In this document: positions 18,912-26,580 of the stretch, piece by piece
Layout of the letters: each line of letters starts with the position of its first letter
How positions within the stretch are numbered: position 1 is the stretch's first letter
Assembly: GCA_964447445.1 (NCBI GenBank)
Contig: CAYUSW010000082.1
Span: 1 to 26,891, forward strand
Direction of reading: 5' to 3'
Source of the DNA: CAIOGO01 sp964447445
GTDB taxonomy: Bacteria > Bipolaricaulota > Bipolaricaulia > UBA7950 > UBA9294
Length of the DNA: 26,891 nt
Translations under genes and position numbers: made by a program
Notes under the pieces: generated by a model
The model's database searches: none
What the model saw: the letters and a program-made list of their open reading frames with translations, nothing else
Told to the model about the DNA's origin: nothing

Positions 18912-19764
18912 CGTCATCTCGTGGGAGTTCCGCCACACGATCCGCAGCAAGCAGTTTCTCCTGCTGTCTCTCTTGATCCCGGCGATCGCGACGATTGCCA
19001 TCGTCGTGGCCGGCTCCGCCGAAGGAGCCTCGCGTGCGATGGCAGAGCCGCCTCCGCCGTTCGTCATTGCCTTGATCCTGGCGATGATCCTGTTCATGGG
19101 AGCGTTCCTGAACGGCGTCATGGCGCTCTACGGTGTCGTCAAAGAGAAGCAGAGCCGCGTCGTCGAGCTCCTCCTGTCAAGCGTCTCGGCGCGCGAGATG
19201 ATGGCGGGCAAGGTCATCGGCCTCGGCATCGCCGGGCTCTTGCAGGTCATCGGATGGATTGTCGTGGCCTACTTCGTTGCCGGGCGGTTCGTGCCGATCT
19301 CGCTCGAGACGCTGACGCTCGTGCACTGGATCACTTTCCCGATCTATTTCATCCTCGGGTACATGCTCATCGCCTCGACCTACGCTACGGTGGGCGCGGT
19401 GATGAAGGACGTGCAGTCCGGCGGAGCGTCGAGCATGGTGGGACTGATCCCGTACCTGCCGATCATGTTTGTAGCGTTCATCGTCGAGCATCCCGACGAC
19501 CTGCTCGTCCGGATTGCCGGGTTCATCCCGCCGTTCACGCCGTCGGTGATGATGCTGCGCCTTGGCGCCGTGCCGCTCGTGTCGGAGGGGATGAGGCAAG
19601 TGCCGGCGTGGGAGATCGGGCTGAGCATCCTATCGCTCGGCCTTGGCGTGTGGCTGACGATGCGCTTCGCGGCTCGGATCTTCGAGATCGGGCTCCTCAT
19701 GTACGGCAAGACGCCGACCGTGCGAGAGCTCTGGAGATGGACCCGCCCGCGGCGCGGGTCGTGA
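18898..19764 (+). CDS. ABC-2 type permease, NatB-like
   Basis: 288 residues with about six TM helices. The N-terminal WEFRHTIRSKQF leads into the first helix, and the conserved KEKQSRVVELLLSSVS block with REMMAGKVIG marks the ABC-2/NatB permease family. Later helices include IGWIVVAYFVAG, FPIYFILGYMLIAS and SILSLGLGVWLTM. The ATG at 18898 follows GGGAGGG and lies inside the end of the ATPase gene, so both are translated together. It ends one base before the converging cyclase gene. Confidence 0.93.
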   Translation: MKLRSVISWEFRHTIRSKQFLLLSLLIPAIATIAIVVAGSAEGASRAMAEPPPPFVIALILAMILFMGAFLNGVMALYGVVKEKQSRVVELLLSSVSAREMMAGKVIGLGIAGLLQVIGWIVVAYFVAGRFVPISLETLTLVHWITFPIYFILGYMLIASTYATVGAVMKDVQSGGASSMVGLIPYLPIMFVAFIVEHPDDLLVRIAGFIPPFTPSVMMLRLGAVPLVSEGMRQVPAWEIGLSILSLGLGVWLTMRFAARIFEIGLLMYGKTPTVRELWRWTRPRRGS

Positions 19765-19765
19765 C

Positions 19766-20692
19766 CTAGGGCCGCTTCTGCTCGCGCAGGCTCGCGAGCT
19801 TCGCCAGGAAGCGCCGGGCATCCTCCTCGCGGATCTGGTTCCGGTTGAACGCGAGGCTGCGCCCGTCCGGGAGCTGGATCTTCAGTGCTCCGTCCGAGAA
19901 CGTCGCGTCGATCTCGTCAAGACGGTGCTCGATGCCGATCCCGACGGCCCCGAAACGCTGGGCGGCGTCCACCCATTTCGGGAGATCACGGGCAAGCCGT
20001 TCCACCATCTTTCGTTTGAGGAATGCCGCGGGCCCCTTTGCATCGATCCCGGCGTCGAGCTTCGCTCGAATCGCGTCGAGCGCCTCTTTGGCCGGCTTGG
20101 CGAACTCGAGCACGAGGTGGTGATCGTTCGTCAGGATCACGTCGAGGCTGTCATCCGGGAGCGAGAGCACGGCTGCCTCGTCACGCCAGACCACCTCGTA
20201 CAGGCGAGTGCGGCCGATTCCCTTGAGCTTCTTCTCGCCGAGGTCACGGAATGGGAAGCTCGTCTTCTCCCGGGCTGCGTCGCGAACCTCAGACGAGACC
20301 ACGATTTGGCAGGACTTGGCGACGTCGGCGAGGCGCTTCGCCAAGTTCACCGAGTGGCCGAAGAGGTCGTCGCCCGTGCGGATTGCCGGCCCCCACGTGA
20401 GGCCGAACCCCGCGCACAGCGACTCGTCCGGGTGGGCTTCGTTGTACTCCGATACCGCGCGCTGCGCGTCGGCGACGCTGCGCACGGCCGACGACGAGTC
20501 GTCGAACGATATCATCACGCCGTCGCCATAGGTCTTGAGCAGCCGGCCGCCGTGCTCCTCGAGCTCGGCGCGAACGACGCTGGCGAAGCGCTCGGCAACG
20601 CGCAACGCCTCGTGATCCCCGCGCTCCGCGGTGTAGGATGTGAACCCTCTCAGATCTCCGAATCCAATCGCCAGGTTCTGCTCGTTCGCCAC
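19766..20692 (-). CDS. class III adenylate/guanylate cyclase
   Basis: 308 residues, soluble. The catalytic domain occupies about residues 5-170. Metal-binding Asp13 lies in GFGDLRGFTS and Asp57 in KTYGDGVM. Lys53 and Asp109 occupy the usual purine-contact positions and favour ATP over GTP. Asn116 and Arg120 in GHSVNLAKRL are the transition-state residues. All key residues are present, so it should make a cyclic nucleotide, most likely cAMP. A C-terminal extension of about 130 residues has no recognised domain. GTG 20692 is preceded by GGAGG. A -10-like TAGAAT lies 25-30 bases upstream. It lies just beyond the terminator of the exosortase operon, on the same strand. Confidence 0.92.
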   Translation of the reverse strand: MANEQNLAIGFGDLRGFTSYTAERGDHEALRVAERFASVVRAELEEHGGRLLKTYGDGVMISFDDSSSAVRSVADAQRAVSEYNEAHPDESLCAGFGLTWGPAIRTGDDLFGHSVNLAKRLADVAKSCQIVVSSEVRDAAREKTSFPFRDLGEKKLKGIGRTRLYEVVWRDEAAVLSLPDDSLDVILTNDHHLVLEFAKPAKEALDAIRAKLDAGIDAKGPAAFLKRKMVERLARDLPKWVDAAQRFGAVGIGIEHRLDEIDATFSDGALKIQLPDGRSLAFNRNQIREEDARRFLAKLASLREQKRP

Positions 20693-20716
20693 GCGTCCTC
20701 CGTCTCCGCCTCGAAG

Positions 20717-20722
20717 ATTCTA
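20717..20722 (-). promoter_or_regulatory. candidate -10 box of the cyclase gene
   Basis: On the minus strand this reads TAGAAT, the same hexamer seen upstream of the ABC transporter. The expected -35 position (TTCCCT at about 20739-20744) is weak. Transcription would begin near 20710, giving a short leader of about 18 bases. Confidence 0.35.
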
Positions 20723-20828
20723 GCGTTTACCTCTCCGCAGGGAAGAGTGGTCCGCGCCGCTGTGTAGAGTACGGCGGCCGCGGCTGCGGAGTGGAGAAGG
20801 GCAGCCCGTGCTGGGGAGGAAAGAAGAG

Positions 20829-20859
20829 GCGACCGGCTGCGTGGCACGCGGCCGGTCGC
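20829..20859 (-). terminator. strong hairpin terminator of the exosortase operon
   Basis: GCGACCGGC and GCCGGTCGC pair over nine bases, and the inner TGCGT/ACGCG extend the stem to about 14 pairs (one G-T wobble) with a 3-base loop. On the minus strand it starts 12 bases after the stop at 20872 and is followed by the pyrimidine-rich CTCTTCTTTCC. It fits an intrinsic terminator, though the T tract is imperfect. Confidence 0.7.
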
Positions 20860-20871
20860 ACTCGGCTTCCC

Positions 20872-23800
20872 CTAGCGGCGGATAAAGACGATTCCCTTTC
20901 CGGGGAAGCGGCTGGTTCCCGCCGAAGCGGAGATCACGTAGATGTAGACTCCATTCGCGACAAGGTCGCCGCGATCCGATCGACCATCCCATGTGACAGA
21001 CAGTGCGTCGACGGCCTGGCCTGACCACACGATGTGCCCCTGGAGGTTGTACACGGTCACGGAGATGAGGTCGGCAAGGCCCTGCCCGACGAAGGCGAAC
21101 GTCACGTCGCTCTCGGCGGGGCTGGGCGCGGCGTAGAACTGGTCGACGCGGAGTTGGCCGGCGACGATCTTGATGCTGGCCGTGCTGACGTCGGTCGAGT
21201 TCGTCGGGTCGACGTACGATGCGGTGATCGTCTCGCCGGGCGTTGTCTGGAGATCGAGCCCGGAGGTGATGAACGATCCGGCGCTGGCCCCCTCCAGTTG
21301 CGTCACGTCGTAGTGAACGCCGCGAAGAGTCACGGCATCGTCGATGAATCCGGCACCGGCGAACGTCGAGTCGTCCACGCGGACGTAGACAGGCTCGCCT
21401 TCGACATACGCCGCAACGGGGTTCCCCACTGAGTCGACGAACCGCGTCGTGGATCGCCCGCCGGTCTCGGCTCCGCCGATAGAGACTCGGATGGAGATCC
21501 AGACATAGTCCGAGTGGTTCGACGGATCCTGATAGGCAGCGAGAAGCGTGTCGCCGGGCAGGACGTCGAGAGACGGAGCGCACGCATACTGACTTGCGAG
21601 GTCGATGCAGGTCACGCTGATGAACCGCCCTGAGTCCGTGCCGGCCTCGAACAGGTCGAACGGTGCCCAGCGCCCGTTGCGCGGGTTCAGGACGTAGAGC
21701 TTCGCCCACGACCCGTTTCGAATCATGTTCGTGTCACCGAGGAGGCTATTCACGATGTGCGTCTCTTCGTCGAGATAGCCGCAATCGTCCGCGTGGTTCT
21801 CAGGCCAGTCCATGGGGCCCATCGGGATGTGCTGCCCGACGCCGGCCGTCCCATCCCAGAAAGCGGCGATGCGCTCTCGGCGCTGGACGTCCTCGTTCTG
21901 GTCCGGATCGACGACCTCCACGAACACGCAATCGCTTGTCGCGTACCCGGAAATGGGGCTCCCGGAGCGGTCGAGGAATCGCATTTGTACCTGGTCGCCG
22001 TCATAAACTTGCGTGTCGGCGACCTCGAACACGGCGAACGAGACGTCGTTGCCGGAGCGCACCTTCGCGATGGCGGGCGGGAACGAGGTCTCGGTGCTGC
22101 GATCGCCAAGCCCGGCGAGCTCGCTTTCGACGTAGGCTACGTCGTTGTACCGCACGTAGATCGAGTCTTCGTTGAACGCTTCGAGCGTCCAGTTGTCGAG
22201 CCGCAGGGAGTACCCGCCGTGGGCTCCCGGATCGCCGATGCCAAGGGCATCCCAGACTGAGACGAGACTCATTCCGAAGCTCGAGAAGAACACGGGAGAG
22301 TCGCTCGAGATCTCGTCGAGGAGGAGCCACTCGGTGTCGTCCACCTCGTGGGGATCGCACACCTGTACGACAACCCGCTCGGGGCAGCAGGCCTCGACGT
22401 TGGCATTGGAGTCCACGACCTCGACGTAGACCGGATCGCGCCCGATCCAGAACACATCTTGATCCTCGCGGATGGAGTTGGTGAAGCGGAGGCTGCTGTG
22501 GTTCTTCTCTCCGATGTAGGCCATCGCGAGCTTGAAGTCGTCCTGGTCGTTGGGGTCGATGTAGTAGGCCACAACCACGTCGCGCACGTTCAGCTCGCGG
22601 AACCCGAGATCGCGCTCGATGCTGTTCATGCGGAACTCAAAGACGCCTGAGTCTGGACTGGTCTCGACCGCATAGAACATCACACGGGTGACCCCTCCTG
22701 ACGTGGCGGTCGCGAAGGACACCGGCATCTCGTCTTCTTCGGTCGGGTAGTGGACGTAGTAAGTACCCTCCGCGTTCGGCTGGCGGCTCCCCTGCGAACG
22801 CAGGTCGACATCGGCCGTCGTGAGGCCGCTGTCGTACACGTTACACCACAGGAGGGACTGCTTCGCCGATGTCCCGCTCAGATCGACGACGCCACCGTAG
22901 CGATTCAGGGCCCAGAAGTCCGTCGCGCTGGTCGGTTCGGCGGGCGAGAGTTTCGATCCTGCCGCCCAGTTCCACGATCCCGGGTTCACAAGGATGAACA
23001 CCGGCACCATCTCGACTCGGTTGCAGTTGAGGTTCTCGTCCGGATCCGTCACGGTAACGGTCGCTGCCTTGTTGGAGTTCGGGAATACCTCCTTCGACCA
23101 CGAGATCTGAGCCTCGGTGTCGATAATCTTTCCCAGGGTCAGCGCGACGTCGCTGGCGTCGTTCGGGTCGACATACAGGCCGACGACCGTGTCCATGTTC
23201 TCGAAGCGCCCGAGCATGTAGTCGTCCGCGCCGGGCTCATCCAGCGCGTCCTCGTCTTCGTTCCAGCCGTTCGGCAGGTATGCGGCGCCGAGCGGAACAG
23301 GGGTCTCGAGGGCATCCACCCAGTGCGGCACGGCCTTTCCGGGAGCGCCGGAGCCGGGAACCACGGGATCTGCGGGGATCGATGCGCTCAGCGCGCTGAC
23401 CCAGACGCGATCGTCTCCGACGCCGTCCTCGGGCACCTTGTCCGCCGCAGCGTAGAGGTATCCGCCCCACTGGAAGTCGGTCGGCGTGACGGGACCTGTG
23501 CCGTCGGTCCTGTTGTACGGGCCGACGATGTGCGCCTGCCCGGGGCCGTCGTGGGAGTAGTCCACGCGCGTTCCGATCTGAAAGGGCCTCTCGCTGACAA
23601 ACAGCCCCGTAGCGCGGTTCGTCTCCTCGAGGTAGTCGGCTCCCAACCATCCGGCAGAGGCGCCGGGCCAGTGCCCCTTGTGGGGAACGTAGCCGTCCTG
23701 GCCGAACTCCGTTTCGCCCTTTCCGTCCCCGTCGATATCCGCTCCGAACGGGTCGACGTAGCTCTTCCACACGATGTGGGCGCCCGTCTTTGCGTCGATG

Positions 23801-24027
23801 ACCTTGATGTCCGTCCAGACTTTGTCGCGGACATCGCAATCGATGTCCTCATCGGGGTCGTGGACGACGATCCAGATCTGGTCACCCTCCTGGATCTTCG
23901 TGACGCGAGTCTCCCCGTTCTTGTCGGCGGAGAAGTAGAGCTCCGCTTCCGTTCCCACGGCAGCTGCCGCCCAGAGGAACGCGAGGAGAAGCGCGGCCAT
24001 CGGAATCGCGCGTCCTGGTCGTCTCAT
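20872..24027 (-). CDS. large secreted modular protein with FlgD-like C-terminal domain
   Basis: 1051 residues. ATG 24027 is preceded by GGAAGGAAGGA and overlaps the upstream stop (ATGA). A signal peptide covers about residues 1-25. The body is a series of beta-rich modules. Each tends to end in a Y-x-D-P-x-x-x-x-D motif (YVDPNDASD at 285, YIDPNDQDD at 489, YQDPSNHSD at 832, YVDPTNSTD at 938), and each contains acidic VxDPDxN loops (for example near 328 and 706) that may bind calcium. The C-terminal 85 residues (VTVYNLQGHIVW, VTWDGRSDRGD, GVYIYVISA) match the FlgD-type immunoglobulin-like domain common at the ends of secreted proteins. It has no C-terminal sorting signal, although it is in the exosortase operon. 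It is probably a surface or matrix protein of unknown specific function. Confidence 0.85.
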   Translation of the reverse strand: MRRPGRAIPMAALLLAFLWAAAAVGTEAELYFSADKNGETRVTKIQEGDQIWIVVHDPDEDIDCDVRDKVWTDIKVIDAKTGAHIVWKSYVDPFGADIDGDGKGETEFGQDGYVPHKGHWPGASAGWLGADYLEETNRATGLFVSERPFQIGTRVDYSHDGPGQAHIVGPYNRTDGTGPVTPTDFQWGGYLYAAADKVPEDGVGDDRVWVSALSASIPADPVVPGSGAPGKAVPHWVDALETPVPLGAAYLPNGWNEDEDALDEPGADDYMLGRFENMDTVVGLYVDPNDASDVALTLGKIIDTEAQISWSKEVFPNSNKAATVTVTDPDENLNCNRVEMVPVFILVNPGSWNWAAGSKLSPAEPTSATDFWALNRYGGVVDLSGTSAKQSLLWCNVYDSGLTTADVDLRSQGSRQPNAEGTYYVHYPTEEDEMPVSFATATSGGVTRVMFYAVETSPDSGVFEFRMNSIERDLGFRELNVRDVVVAYYIDPNDQDDFKLAMAYIGEKNHSSLRFTNSIREDQDVFWIGRDPVYVEVVDSNANVEACCPERVVVQVCDPHEVDDTEWLLLDEISSDSPVFFSSFGMSLVSVWDALGIGDPGAHGGYSLRLDNWTLEAFNEDSIYVRYNDVAYVESELAGLGDRSTETSFPPAIAKVRSGNDVSFAVFEVADTQVYDGDQVQMRFLDRSGSPISGYATSDCVFVEVVDPDQNEDVQRRERIAAFWDGTAGVGQHIPMGPMDWPENHADDCGYLDEETHIVNSLLGDTNMIRNGSWAKLYVLNPRNGRWAPFDLFEAGTDSGRFISVTCIDLASQYACAPSLDVLPGDTLLAAYQDPSNHSDYVWISIRVSIGGAETGGRSTTRFVDSVGNPVAAYVEGEPVYVRVDDSTFAGAGFIDDAVTLRGVHYDVTQLEGASAGSFITSGLDLQTTPGETITASYVDPTNSTDVSTASIKIVAGQLRVDQFYAAPSPAESDVTFAFVGQGLADLISVTVYNLQGHIVWSGQAVDALSVTWDGRSDRGDLVANGVYIYVISASAGTSRFPGKGIVFIRR

Positions 24028-24665
24028 ATCGTCCTTCCTTCCCTGGGTGTCCAAACCATCGTCTCCTCCATCCCTGCGGCACGCGGGCTCTGCGGGACGC
24101 CACGGACTCTGGGCAGGGGGGCACGGAGCGCTGCAAACGCACGTCTCCACGCCCCCAACGTGAAGGCAAGCCAAATCGCGATCGGCGCTGCCTCCCACAA
24201 CAGACGGACCCCCCATTGCGCGGTCTCGCGCGCTCCGCCCCCGGCAAGTCCGGCGGCGCTGTACGACAGCTCGACAGAGACCACGACGTAGAGAACCTGG
24301 AGGGCGAAGAGGGCCGCCACTCCGCCCGCTGCAATCGCCAAGCGGCGGCGCCAACGAAGGCCGGGCGTGGCGGCGAGCAGGGAGAGGAGGGGAACCACGG
24401 CGAAGAATGCGTATCGGTCGAAGAACATGAACGGCGCCACACGAGCTTCGTCGATGCGCCGGAACACCCACACCTCGTCGGCCTCTGCACGCATGTGCGT
24501 GACGTTGGGTTGCTCGACAAGTCGGAAGATGGGCCCAGCGGCGGCTGACACTGCGGCTCCATAGGGGGGCGCCGCCACGCTCCACAGCGCGGCGAGCACG
24601 GCGAGGGCGACCACGAAGTAGAGCGCGAATCGTCCGGCAAGGCGGGAGGAGCGTCTCGTTGTCAT
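24024..24665 (-). CDS. exosortase H-associated membrane protein
   Basis: 213 residues with about four TM helices (roughly 12-32, 80-97, 108-130 and 150-168) and a periplasmic loop after the first helix. ATG 24665 has AGGAG six bases upstream. It overlaps the exosortase stop by 4 bases, and its own stop overlaps the next start by 4 bases. Its size, topology and position directly after the exosortase match the accessory membrane protein commonly found beside exosortase H. I assign it mainly on context. Its biochemical role is unknown; it may help present or process the sorted substrate. Confidence 0.7.
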   Translation of the reverse strand: MTTRRSSRLAGRFALYFVVALAVLAALWSVAAPPYGAAVSAAAGPIFRLVEQPNVTHMRAEADEVWVFRRIDEARVAPFMFFDRYAFFAVVPLLSLLAATPGLRWRRRLAIAAGGVAALFALQVLYVVVSVELSYSAAGLAGGGARETAQWGVRLLWEAAPIAIWLAFTLGAWRRAFAALRAPLPRVRGVPQSPRAAGMEETMVWTPREGRTI

Positions 24666-25180
24666 GCGACTCCTCTCGATCGCTTCGAGGCGCGACCGGC
24701 CCACAGGAGCCACATCGTCGCGGCCACAGCGATTACGAGCGACTGCCAGACAAGCTGGTGGATCGGCTCCAAGGCCGCTCGCCAGTAGATGCCGACGTAG
24801 TAGAGAGACGCAAGGCGCAGGATGTTCACGAGGAAGAGGGCAGCGGCTCCGCCGATGGCTCCGACGAGCTTGGAACGCCACGGGGCCGGAAACGCGACCA
24901 CGGCTGCCAGGAAGAGCCCCGTGACAAACAGACCCGTGCAGGCCGTGACGACCGAGATCCCGAAGCTGCTCGACACGATGTCCGTCCCCCGGGCGACCGT
25001 GGCGTTGCCCAGGACGTTGAGGACGGCACTCGTCGCGACGGCAAACGCACGCCGGAGCGCGAGCGTCGCTGCGTCGCTCGCGAGGACTACGATCAGCAGG
25101 ACGAGCACGGTGACGGCCCCCGCTGCAGAGGGCAGCACGTGGCTCCACGAGACGCGTCGGCTGGCTCGGCGGTCGCTCAC
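24662..25180 (-). CDS. xrtH: exosortase H-like transpeptidase
   Basis: 172 residues, short like exosortase H. Exosortases are integral membrane cysteine proteases/transpeptidases that recognise a C-terminal sorting signal and process surface proteins. The catalytic triad is visible: Cys81 in VTACTGLFV, Arg122 in FLVNILRLASLYYVG and His141 in EPIHQLVWQ. Hydrophobic helices surround these residues. The start is GTG 25180, which overlaps the stop of the substrate gene by 4 bases; frames extending further upstream would lie inside that gene. The neighbouring substrate carries an IPTL-CTERM-type signal, which is the class recognised by XrtH, and this supports the subtype. Confidence 0.88.
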   Translation of the reverse strand: MSDRRASRRVSWSHVLPSAAGAVTVLVLLIVVLASDAATLALRRAFAVATSAVLNVLGNATVARGTDIVSSSFGISVVTACTGLFVTGLFLAAVVAFPAPWRSKLVGAIGGAAALFLVNILRLASLYYVGIYWRAALEPIHQLVWQSLVIAVAATMWLLWAGRASKRSRGVA

Positions 25181-26235
25181 GCCTTGCTCCTCGACGGGCG
25201 CCTTCGTCGGAGGACACCCCACGCGAACGCTCCCACGAACAGCACTGAGACAACGATCATGCCCCACTCCGTCAGGCTGGGCGCGTCAATCGTGCCCGTG
25301 AGGGGCATCGGCAAGAGCGACTCCTGCACGGTAAGGCAGGTCGGATCGTCGTCTTCGGGCGTGGATGGGTCATCGGTCGGCTCGGTCGCGTCGGCAGCTC
25401 CGTCACGATCAGAGTCCCATTGTGCGAGTCCTTGGTTGCACAGCGTTGTCCCTGCGGCGACATCGTCGCCGATACGGACCTTGAACGTGATGCGCACAGA
25501 CCCGCCCGCCGGGATCCCGCCGTCCCATACGATCGTGTCGCCGATCAGAACGGCCGTGCCTTTGTCCGCTTGCACGAATCCCGTTGCCGTCATGCCTGCA
25601 GGCACCGTGTCCGTGAACTCGTGCCCCGGTCCGTTGACGAGGTCGGCGCACCCCTCGTTCACGAGGATGATGTCGTAGCGGATCGTGTCTCCCTGGGTGG
25701 GGGTCCCGCCGTCGAGGTCGATCGCTTCTTTCGTCGCCTCGACAAGGGGTTCATTGGGCCGGACAAGGACATCGAAGCCCTCCTCGTCGTTCCCCTCATT
25801 GAGTTCGCGGACGATCTCGCCGGAGTCCGCGATGACAAGGATCTCGTGGTGGCCGGGGGGGATGTCGTCTGTGTCCCAAGTGAACGTGAGTTCGACGAAC
25901 TCACAGCCCGGGAGCCCGTTCACCCGCTTCGTGGCGATGGGATGCGTTTCGTCCCAGTAGGCGCTAACGTCGAAGGGACCTGCATCGCCGCAGCTCAGAT
26001 TGTCGACCGTGACCGTGAGGGTCACCTTGCCGCCTTCGCAGACGTCGCCCGAGGTCTCCTGCACCGACGTCACGCCGCCGGTGAGGATGACGCCCGGCTC
26101 AGGAAACCAGAGGTCGGGCAGCTTGCCGCAGGGCTCCTCCGCCCATGCCGTGCCCACTGTGGCGACGAGGACGGAGAGCGCAAGAAGCGAACTCACCCCA
26201 GAGATCCTTCCCCAACGCTTGATTCGCTTGTTCAA
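25177..26235 (-). CDS. surface protein with CARDB and DUF11-like domains and IPTLxxWG-CTERM-type sorting signal
   Basis: 352 residues. A signal peptide covers about residues 1-32 (ending TAWA). Residues 65-158 (KVTLTVTVDNLSCGDAGPFD and on) look like a CARDB adhesion-type domain. Residues 162-305 (TPTQGDTIRYDIILVNEGCA, DTVPAGMTATG, GGSVRITFKV) look like a DUF11 repeat. A short acidic stretch follows, then APSLTEWG (318-325), a hydrophobic helix (326-341) and RRRR (343-346), the layout of the IPTLxxWG-CTERM signal. It should be exported, held by the C-terminal helix and processed by the adjacent exosortase. I chose TTG 26235, which lies eight bases after AAGGAG; GTG 26241 and 26244 overlap or crowd that site. 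This is the first gene of the operon. Confidence 0.88.
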   Translation of the reverse strand: MNKRIKRWGRISGVSSLLALSVLVATVGTAWAEEPCGKLPDLWFPEPGVILTGGVTSVQETSGDVCEGGKVTLTVTVDNLSCGDAGPFDVSAYWDETHPIATKRVNGLPGCEFVELTFTWDTDDIPPGHHEILVIADSGEIVRELNEGNDEEGFDVLVRPNEPLVEATKEAIDLDGGTPTQGDTIRYDIILVNEGCADLVNGPGHEFTDTVPAGMTATGFVQADKGTAVLIGDTIVWDGGIPAGGSVRITFKVRIGDDVAAGTTLCNQGLAQWDSDRDGAADATEPTDDPSTPEDDDPTCLTVQESLLPMPLTGTIDAPSLTEWGMIVVSVLFVGAFAWGVLRRRRPSRSKA

Positions 26236-26244
26236 TGGCACCAC

Positions 26245-26546
26245 TCCTTCCTCGCCTCGTACGGCAGACAGCCGGTGCCGCTTGCCGGCAGGACTTCGCC
26301 AGCCGGCCGCCCAGCAAGGCTGACATGAGGCTATCCCTGTCGGAGAGTGACGGGCGTGACGTCCGGCGGACGGAGGTGTGATCTTCGTCACACGGGAAGG
26401 CGGAACCGATGGGGGGAAGAGAGGTGACGCGTGTCCGCGTCCGGCGACCCGCGGGCTAACGAGCGACCCAGGACTGCGCGTCGGCACCGACGCCGCTCGT
26501 TATGAGTCCGCCAGCCAAGATCGCGCGTCGGCACCGACGCCGCTCG
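26245..26546. other. upstream region of the exosortase operon
   Basis: About 300 bases between the end of purB and the operon start, both on the minus strand. It holds the CRP-like palindrome at 26376-26393, a possible -10 (TAGCCT on the minus strand, 26328-26333), and the tandem copies of the purB 3' end from 26456 on. Open frames in this stretch on either strand do not resemble proteins. Confidence 0.6.
26376..26393. promoter_or_regulatory. CRP/FNR-type operator (perfect TGTGA-N6-TCACA)
   Basis: GTGTGA at 26376-26381 and TCACAC at 26388-26393 flank a 6-base centre and match the CRP consensus half-sites fully, in an otherwise GC-rich region. It lies about 141 bases upstream of the exosortase operon start. 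If TAGCCT at 26328-26333 (minus strand) is the -10, transcription would begin near 26321 and the site would be centred about 63 bases upstream, close to the -61.5 of class I CRP activation. No crp gene is in the window. Confidence 0.6.
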
Positions 26547-26580
26547 TTACGAGCCTGCCATCCAAGATCGCGCGTCGGCA
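26456..26580 (-). repeat. 47-bp tandem repeats of the purB 3' end, including stop codons
   Basis: The last 11 codons of purB and the bases after its stop recur downstream. Units at 26476-26522 and 26523-26569 are nearly identical and 47 bases long, with a partial third at 26570-26580 and a diverged copy reaching 26456. On the minus strand the copies read ADARSWMAGS-stop (26547-26579, the real end), ADARSWLADS-stop (26500-26532) and ADAQSWVAR-stop (26456-26485). Each unit also holds the palindrome GCGTCGGCACCGACGC, able to form a hairpin. Confidence 0.85.

Noticed and set aside
19740..19760. GACCCGC/GCGGGTC hairpin at the end of the ABC permease gene
   Set aside because: The stem is only seven pairs, lies inside the last codons and has no T-rich tail on either strand, so it is not called a terminator.
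22750..24291. Long plus-strand open frame opposite the 1051-residue secreted protein
   Set aside because: It runs antisense to a gene with a signal peptide, a ribosome site and a known C-terminal domain, and its own translation shows no domain.
25420..26328. Plus-strand open frame opposite the IPTL-CTERM protein
   Set aside because: It is antisense to a well-supported gene, and its sequence is typical of a shadow frame.
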